Source: Lautropia sp. (GTDB lineage: Bacteria; Pseudomonadota; Gammaproteobacteria; Burkholderiales; Burkholderiaceae_E). From it: a stretch of 64,000 nucleotides of DNA. The notes beneath the pieces are model-generated. The model was given only the letters and a program-made list of their open reading frames with translations, made no database searches and was not told the DNA's origin. Below are positions 59,543 to 64,000 of this stretch, in pieces (within the stretch, counting starts at the first letter, position 1; each line of letters begins with the position of its first letter). The translations under genes and the position numbers were made by a program. The stretch is from positions 146,417 to 210,416 of the forward strand of contig JAUNKF010000004.1 of the NCBI GenBank assembly GCA_030532895.1, given 5' to 3'.

Positions 59543-59678
59543 GCACGGGGGGCGAGCATCCCGGCACAAGGGCGCTCGTCTCTGATCCGGCCAGGTGTCG
59601 TATAGGGTGAGGTGCATGGGATCGTGCCGCAGAGGGACTGATCTGTTCACCCTTGATGTCCGGTTCGTGCTGAACAAG

Positions 59679-59711
59679 GCCGTGCCTGCTTGATTCGAGG
59701 CACGGCTTTTT
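59679..59711 (+). terminator. Internal terminator/attenuator between tctC and tctB
   Basis: GCCGTGCCT (59679-59687) pairs with AGGCACGGC (59698-59706), loop of 10, followed by TTTTT (59707-59711): a complete Rho-independent terminator 15 bp before tctB. Confidence 0.88.
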
Positions 59712-59725
59712 GACAAGGTGACTTG

Positions 59726-60163
59726 ATGAACAACCGAATCCTTGGCGTGGCGGCTTTGCTGGTCGCTGCGTTTCTGGTGTGGTACGGACATGCGCTCGAA
59801 GCGCCTGTGTCCTATGAGCCGATCGGGCCGCGCGTCTTTCCCATGATCGTGGCCGGGTTGATGGGTCTGTGCGGGCTGATTCTGCTGTTGCGGGGGGGCG
59901 GGCAGACCGAGCCGAATCCGTCGGGGGCGAACCTGCGCATTGCGTTGATGGTGGTGGTGCTGGTGGCTTATGCCGTGCTCTTCGAGCTGTTGGGCTTCGT
60001 CCTGGCCACGGCGCTGATGGCGATGCTGCTCGGCCATCTTTTCGGCGGCAGCTGGCTGAAGTCGGCCTTGGGCGGGCTGGTACTGGGGATTGCGCTTTTT
60101 CTGCTGTTCGACAAGGTGCTGGACGTGGTGTTGCCCACGGGCCTGCTGGGAGAGCTGCTGTGA
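59726..60163 (+). CDS. tctB: Tripartite tricarboxylate transporter, small membrane subunit
   Basis: A 145-residue membrane protein with four predicted helices: ILGVAALLVAAFLVWYGHAL, VFPMIVAGLMGLCGLILLLR, IALMVVVLVAYAVLFELLGF and VLATALMAMLLGHLFGG, then ALGGLVLGIALFLLFDKVL. The YEPIGPRVFPMIVA segment is characteristic of TctB. It forms the channel with TctA. Its stop overlaps the tctA start (GTGA), so the two are translationally coupled. It lies just after the internal terminator and depends on read-through or its own promoter. Confidence 0.88.
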   Translation: MNNRILGVAALLVAAFLVWYGHALEAPVSYEPIGPRVFPMIVAGLMGLCGLILLLRGGGQTEPNPSGANLRIALMVVVLVAYAVLFELLGFVLATALMAMLLGHLFGGSWLKSALGGLVLGIALFLLFDKVLDVVLPTGLLGELL

Positions 60164-61677
60164 ACAATGTGCTTGAACATCTGATGCAGGGCTTCGGTGT
60201 GGCGTTCTCGCCGATGAACCTCGGTGTGGCCGCGCTGGGCTCCTTCTTTGGCACGGTGGTTGGCGTGTTGCCGGGCCTGGGCCCGATCAATGGCATCGCG
60301 ATGCTGATCCCGATCGCGTTTGCGATGAATTTGCCGCCCGAGACGGCGCTGATCCTGCTGGCCGCCGTCTATGTGGGGGCGGAATACGGTGGACGGATCA
60401 CCTCGATCCTGATCAACGTGCCGGGCGAGGCCGCGTCGGTGATGACGGCGCTCGACGGCTATCCGCTCGCACGTCAGGGGCTGGGCAGCGTCGCGTTGTC
60501 ACTGTCGGCCTGGGCGTCGTTCGTCGGTTCTCTGGTGGCGTTTTTCGGCATTCTGATCTTCGCGCCGATGTTGGCTCAATGGGCCTTGGCTTTCGGGCCG
60601 GCCGAGTATTTCGTGCTGATGGTCTTTGCCTTCTGCTGTCTGACGGGGCTGCTCGGCAATGATCCGCTCAAAGGGATTCTGGCCACGGTCATCGGGCTGG
60701 CCATCTCGGTGGTGGGGGTGGATGCCAACTCGGGCGTCTATCGCTATACCTTCGACTCGCCGAACCTCTCGGATGGCATCGATTTCGTCGTGGTGGTGAT
60801 GGGGGTGTTTGCCATCAGCGAGCTGATGCAGATGCTCGAACAGGTGGTGGGTGGCCTGTCGGTGAAGGTGCCGAGCAGTGGGCGCAAGCTCTTCAACCTG
60901 GCCGAGGTGAAGTTCACCTTCCCCAGTGTGGCACGAAGCAGTGTCACGGGCTTTGGCCTGGGCGTGTTGCCGGGCGCTGGTGCGAGTGTGGCTTCAGCCA
61001 TTGCCTACGCCAACGAAAAACGCATCAACGAGCAAAAAGACCCGGATGCGAAGTTTGGCCAGGGCGACATGCGCGGGCTGGCCGCCCCCGAGTCGGCCAA
61101 CAACGCGGCGGCCATCGGTTCGTTCATTCCGATGCTGACCTTGGGGGTGCCCGGTTCGGGTACCACGGCCGTGATGATGGGGGCACTCACGCTCTACAAC
61201 ATCACGCCAGGGCCGGTGCTTTTCGATGCCCAGCCGGATCTGGTCTGGGGCCTGATCGCCTCACTGGCAGTGGCCAACGTCATGCTCTTCATCATGAACG
61301 TGCCGCTGGTGCGGGTGTTTGCCAGCATCCTCGCCATTCCGCCGTGGCTGCTGGTGCCGATCATCGTCGCGATCTCCTTCATCGGTGTTTATTCGATCAA
61401 TGCCACGCAGTTCGATCTGCTGCTGATGGTGGGCATCGGCGTGCTCGGGTATTTCATGCGCAAGGCCGACATGCCGATGGCGCCGTTGATTCTGGGTGTG
61501 GTGCTCGGTGGCATGATGGAGCAGAACCTGCGACGGGCGCTCGCCATTTCCAACGGGGATGTGGGCATCCTGTTCGGCAGTCCGGTCACGATCACCTTCT
61601 GGGTGTTGGGCGTGGCCGTGTTCGTGTTGCCCCTGGTGTACAAGCGCTTCAAGAGAAACGTGTTGCCGGTGGGTTGA
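60160..61677 (+). CDS. tctA: Tripartite tricarboxylate transporter, large membrane subunit
   Basis: A 505-residue protein with about 12 helices, starting at GTG 60160 that overlaps the tctB stop. The family motifs are present: FGTVVGVLPGLGPINGIAML near the start, YVGAEYGGRITSILINVPGE, and the second-half repeat LGVLPGAGASVASAIAYANE followed by GVAAPESANNAA-like LAAPESANNAAAIGSFIPML and LGVPGSGTTAVMMGAL. It is the main carrier for the substrate captured by TctC. The dispersed-repeat partial copy F lies 21 bp after the stop. Confidence 0.95.
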   Translation: MNNVLEHLMQGFGVAFSPMNLGVAALGSFFGTVVGVLPGLGPINGIAMLIPIAFAMNLPPETALILLAAVYVGAEYGGRITSILINVPGEAASVMTALDGYPLARQGLGSVALSLSAWASFVGSLVAFFGILIFAPMLAQWALAFGPAEYFVLMVFAFCCLTGLLGNDPLKGILATVIGLAISVVGVDANSGVYRYTFDSPNLSDGIDFVVVVMGVFAISELMQMLEQVVGGLSVKVPSSGRKLFNLAEVKFTFPSVARSSVTGFGLGVLPGAGASVASAIAYANEKRINEQKDPDAKFGQGDMRGLAAPESANNAAAIGSFIPMLTLGVPGSGTTAVMMGALTLYNITPGPVLFDAQPDLVWGLIASLAVANVMLFIMNVPLVRVFASILAIPPWLLVPIIVAISFIGVYSINATQFDLLLMVGIGVLGYFMRKADMPMAPLILGVVLGGMMEQNLRRALAISNGDVGILFGSPVTITFWVLGVAVFVLPLVYKRFKRNVLPVG

Positions 61678-61697
61678 GCCGCATGAGTGGGATGGGT

Positions 61698-61728
61698 CGG
61701 CACGGAGATGAGTCCGTGCATGATCAAT
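61698..61728 (-). repeat. Dispersed 3'-end repeat, partial copy F
   Basis: On the minus strand CATGCACGGACTCATCTCC matches copy B (CATGCACGGATTCATCGCC) at 17 of 19 positions. CACGGA and TCCGTG form a small hairpin (61700-61717). It lies just after tctA. Confidence 0.5.
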
Positions 61729-61729
61729 G

Positions 61730-61770
61730 ACGGGTGACGGGTGGCCGGTGACTGGTGACCCGTGACCCGT
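61730..61770 (+). repeat. Heptamer-type tandem repeat forming a hairpin
   Basis: ACGGGTGACGGGT (61730-61742) and ACCCGTGACCCGT (61758-61770) pair over 6+6 bp around a G-G mismatch; the loop also consists of GGTGAC-like units. It lies 24 bp before the AbrB-family gene and so may influence its translation. Confidence 0.6.
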
Positions 61771-61794
61771 GAGCTGCGCCAGGAGAGAGCTGGG

Positions 61795-62820
61795 ATGAAC
61801 AAGCCGGTGGCTGTTCTGCTGGGATTGGGGCTGGCCCTTTTGGGGGCGCAGCTCGCGTTGTGGCTGAAGTTGCCGCTGCCGTGGCTGCTCGGGCCACTCA
61901 TCCTCACGGCCTCCACCCGTATTTCGGGGCTGCCGAGCCGCTGCCCGGCCGAGGTCAACAAGTTTGGCCGCTGGGTGATCGGCCTGTCCTTGGGCCTTTA
62001 TTTTTCACCCGATGTGGTGGCGAGCCTGGCTGATGGCTGGCCGCTGATCCTGTTCGGGATCAGTTATGCCATGCTCCTGGCTGCCATCGGTTGCTGGGTG
62101 TATCACCGCTTGGGCGGTCTGGATCTGCGTACGGCGTGGTTTGCCGCAGCCATCGGCAGTGCGAGCGAAATCTCGAACATGGCCGAGCGCAATGGGGCCA
62201 GGGTCGATCAGGTGGCGTCGGCGCACAGCATGCGTGTGTTGCTGATCGTGATGATCGTGCCCTTCGCGTTTCAGTGGTGGGTGGGAGAGTTGCCCCCCCG
62301 GCCCACCGGCCGAGATGTGGATCTGGTGGGACTGGCCACGCTGGTGGGGGCGAGTCTGGCCGTCGTCTGGCTCTTTCAGCGGCTGAAGGCGCCCAATGCC
62401 TGGATGCTGGGTGCGCTTGTCTGTGCCATGACACTGGGGGTGATGGGCATTCGGCTCACGGCCATGCCCGAATGGTTGTCGGCCGCCGGGCAGCTGGCCA
62501 TCGGCTGGTCGTTGGGGGACAAGTATCGTCCCGACTTCCTGCGTTCGGCACCACGGCTTTTGACGGTGGTGAGCCTGTTGTCACTGCTGTTCATCAGTGT
62601 TTCGGCGCTGATCGGCTGGGGACTGGCCACATGGACGGGGCAGCCGCCTGCCACGCTGATCCTGTCGTTGATTCCGGGCGGCATTGCCGAGATGACGATC
62701 ACGGCCAAGGTGTTGGGGCTGGGCGTTCCGCTCGTGACGGCCATGCAGGTGATGCGGATGTTGGCCGTGGTGTTTGGCACCGAATGGCTTTACAGGCGCT
62801 TTGTCAGGCCGCATGAGTGA
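61795..62820 (+). CDS. AbrB-family membrane protein (putative ammonia monooxygenase/regulator family)
   Basis: A 341-residue membrane protein of about ten helices. ATG 61795 follows AGGAGAGAGCTGGG. The two AbrB repeats begin LKLPLPWLLGPLILTASTR and RLKAPNAWMLGALVCAMTLG, each with the (L)P.(A/P)WLLG motif; the end contains LSLIPGGIAEMTITAKVLGL and MQVMRMLAVVFG, also typical. Members are often annotated as AbrB or ammonia monooxygenase, but function is unproven; they commonly neighbour tripartite tricarboxylate transporter genes, as here. Confidence 0.85.
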   Translation: MNKPVAVLLGLGLALLGAQLALWLKLPLPWLLGPLILTASTRISGLPSRCPAEVNKFGRWVIGLSLGLYFSPDVVASLADGWPLILFGISYAMLLAAIGCWVYHRLGGLDLRTAWFAAAIGSASEISNMAERNGARVDQVASAHSMRVLLIVMIVPFAFQWWVGELPPRPTGRDVDLVGLATLVGASLAVVWLFQRLKAPNAWMLGALVCAMTLGVMGIRLTAMPEWLSAAGQLAIGWSLGDKYRPDFLRSAPRLLTVVSLLSLLFISVSALIGWGLATWTGQPPATLILSLIPGGIAEMTITAKVLGLGVPLVTAMQVMRMLAVVFGTEWLYRRFVRPHE

Positions 62821-62887
62821 GGCGGCACGGCCGGCGTTTGTCGGCGGTGCCAGATCATGTGCGGTGGGTCGAGATCGTCCCTGAGCT

Positions 62888-63163
62888 TCATTTCAGATAG
62901 GTGCGCAGCGCTTTCAGCACGATGTCGGCGTCTTCCATCCGTTGCTGCGCAGAGGCGTCTTCGGCCAGCAGGTGTTCGCGGACATGACCTTCAAGCACCT
63001 GTGACATCAGGCCGTTGATGGCGCCCCGAATGGCCGCGATCTGCTGCAGTATCTCGGCACAATCCACTTCCTTTTCCAGTGCGCGCTCCAGGGCGGCTGC
63101 CTGTCCGCCAATACGCCGCACTCGGGTGAGCAGCGCTTTCTTGTCCTTGATGGTATGTGCCAT
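62888..63163 (-). CDS. dmeR: RcnR/DmeR-type metal-sensing repressor (CsoR family)
   Basis: A 91-residue four-helix DNA-binding protein (MAHTIKDKKALLTRVRRIGG ...). The metal ligands of the nickel/cobalt-sensing RcnR branch are all in place: His3, Cys35, His60 and His64; formaldehyde sensors (FrmR) and copper sensors (CsoR) have other residues at His3 or His64. It is divergent from a CDF exporter with a His-rich loop, the arrangement of dmeRF. When Ni or Co binds it should leave the operator at about 63251-63270. The symbol is given by context and ligands; rcnR would be equally fair. Confidence 0.87.
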   Translation of the reverse strand: MAHTIKDKKALLTRVRRIGGQAAALERALEKEVDCAEILQQIAAIRGAINGLMSQVLEGHVREHLLAEDASAQQRMEDADIVLKALRTYLK

Positions 63164-63250
63164 GAGGATGACTCCTGAAACGGGGGCAGATTGTACAGGG
63201 CAGTGCCGAGGCTCTCAGTGGCATTGGGGATGATGCGCGCCATAATTTAC

Positions 63251-63270
63251 CATACTGGGGTATAGTATAT
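63251..63270. promoter_or_regulatory. Putative RcnR/DmeR operator
   Basis: In the 200-bp divergent gap, CATACTGGGGTATAGTATAT combines a G-tract with AT-rich inverted arms (TATAC ... GTATA), the form of RcnR-class operators (TACT, G-tract, AGTA). It is about 90 bp from both start codons and likely overlaps the promoters. Confidence 0.65.
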
Positions 63271-63363
63271 GACGCCCGAGCACCTCGGGTGATTGGCGCA
63301 GGCGCATGAGGCTGTTCGTCTGTTCGACGGACTGCGCCAGACCTTTCTTCCGAAGAGGACATG

Positions 63364-64000
63364 ATGACGCAGGATCGAACGCAGGCAGGGGATGGCCCGA
63401 GGCAGATGAGGGGCAGGGCTTGGCAGGCTGAGCAGGAAGCACATTCGCTGGTGCGTGGTCGGGATGCCGGGGCAGGCAGGCATGATCCGACCCATTGCAA
63501 GCAGTCTCATGTCTTTGCCGAAGGCAACCCGCTGGCCGAGCGGCGCACGCAATGGGTGCTGTGGCTCACGCTGGTGGTGATGGTGGCTGAGATTGCCGGG
63601 GGCTGGATCTTCAATTCGATGGCCCTGTTGGCTGACGGCTGGCATATGAGTTCGCACGCCTTGGCGATGGGGCTGGCCGTGTTTGCCTACAAGGCGGCCA
63701 GACGCTATGCGCGGGACGGACGTTTTGCCTTCGGCACCTGGAAAATCGAGATCCTGGGTGGCTTTACCAGTGCACTGATGCTGGTGGGCGTGGCTCTGCT
63801 GATGCTCTTGCAGTCCGTGGAGCGGCTGGTGACGCCACTGCCGATTGGTTACGACCAGGCCATTGGCACGGCACTCTTGGGGCTGGCCGTGAACCTGATC
63901 AGCGCTTTCCTGCTGAAGGATGGCGGGCACCACCACCATCACGGGCATTCTCATGGACATTCGCATGCTGCCGCTCATCATGTTGATGACCACGACCACA
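63364..64000 (+). CDS. dmeF: DmeF-like cation diffusion facilitator (partial, 3' end outside window)
   Basis: The first 212 codons of a CDF exporter. ATG 63364 has AGAGG at usable spacing; ATG 63361 is directly before it. A polar N-terminus of about 50 residues leads to HVFAEGNPLAERRTQWVLWL, the DmeF/CzcD-like opening, then helix 1 (TLVVMVAEIAGGWIFNSMAL), the metal site LADGWHMSSHALAMG (H-x3-D pattern), further helices, and a His-rich cytoplasmic loop starting GGHHHHHGHSHGHSHAAAHH. It should export Co/Ni or related ions in exchange for protons. It is divergent from the RcnR/DmeR-type repressor. Confidence 0.9.
   Translation, partial: MTQDRTQAGDGPRQMRGRAWQAEQEAHSLVRGRDAGAGRHDPTHCKQSHVFAEGNPLAERRTQWVLWLTLVVMVAEIAGGWIFNSMALLADGWHMSSHALAMGLAVFAYKAARRYARDGRFAFGTWKIEILGGFTSALMLVGVALLMLLQSVERLVTPLPIGYDQAIGTALLGLAVNLISAFLLKDGGHHHHHGHSHGHSHAAAHHVDDHDH

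Noticed and set aside
61730..61770. Possible CRISPR-like array
   Set aside because: Units are only about 7 bp and adjacent, with no spacers.

Overview
The window is high-GC DNA from a betaproteobacterium, most likely order Burkholderiales. This rests on the tmRNA tag ANDERFALAA, on two gene neighbourhoods typical of the order (gyrA with ompA-ubiG-gph running away from it; pepA-holC-DUF2486-valS with lptF-lptG divergent), and on the ubiquinone and lipopolysaccharide genes. I would not name a genus from sequence alone.

Layout. 0-3.4 kb: a leftward DUF4198/DUF2271/PepSY-membrane cluster behind a Fur-like palindrome, a lipoprotein and a small periplasmic PepSY protein. 3.6-6.6 kb: a 3-hydroxyacyl-CoA dehydrogenase of the HSD10 type, an acyl-CoA dehydrogenase and an isochorismatase-family hydrolase. 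6.6-12.5 kb: convergent Cu(I) and Zn/Cd/Pb P1B-ATPases with an EamA transporter remnant between them, followed by a YceI protein and a Na/Ca antiporter. 14.5-25.7 kb: an accessory island with insertion-sequence debris at its left edge and the 3' end of the tmRNA gene at its right edge. It carries one tightly packed operon: hsdM, a DUF1016 (PD-(D/E)XK) gene, hsdS, a SIR2-domain gene, an Abi_C-domain gene, hsdR and a decayed second DUF1016 copy. This is the most interesting locus in the window.

25.7-41.7 kb is mostly core: ssrA, gph, ubiG, ompA, gyrA, pheA-hisC-tyrA, a beta-hydroxyacid dehydrogenase, an MNT/HEPN pair beside a collapsed HEPN copy, alaS and a TusA-family gene. 41.9-45.2 kb: a Ser-type sulfatase translationally coupled to its radical SAM maturase. 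45.2-47.6 kb: three leftward genes (DUF6314, DUF417, DUF3616). 47.8-56.1 kb: valS, DUF2486, holC and pepA leftward, lptF and lptG rightward. 56.1-57.5 kb: an AT-rich stretch ending in a strong terminator, tRNA-Ala(CGC) and rluE, bracketed by opposite copies of a repeat. 57.5-62.8 kb: an aldo/keto reductase, a TctC-TctB-TctA tripartite transporter with an internal terminator, and an AbrB-family membrane protein. 62.9-64 kb: a divergent RcnR/DmeR-type repressor and a DmeF-like cation exporter, which is cut by the window end.

A short dispersed hairpin-type repeat of about 42 nt recurs at the 3' ends of genes (four recognisable copies and two partial ones). I do not recognise it as a named family. 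No CRISPR array, prophage, intact insertion sequence, rRNA or integrase gene was seen.
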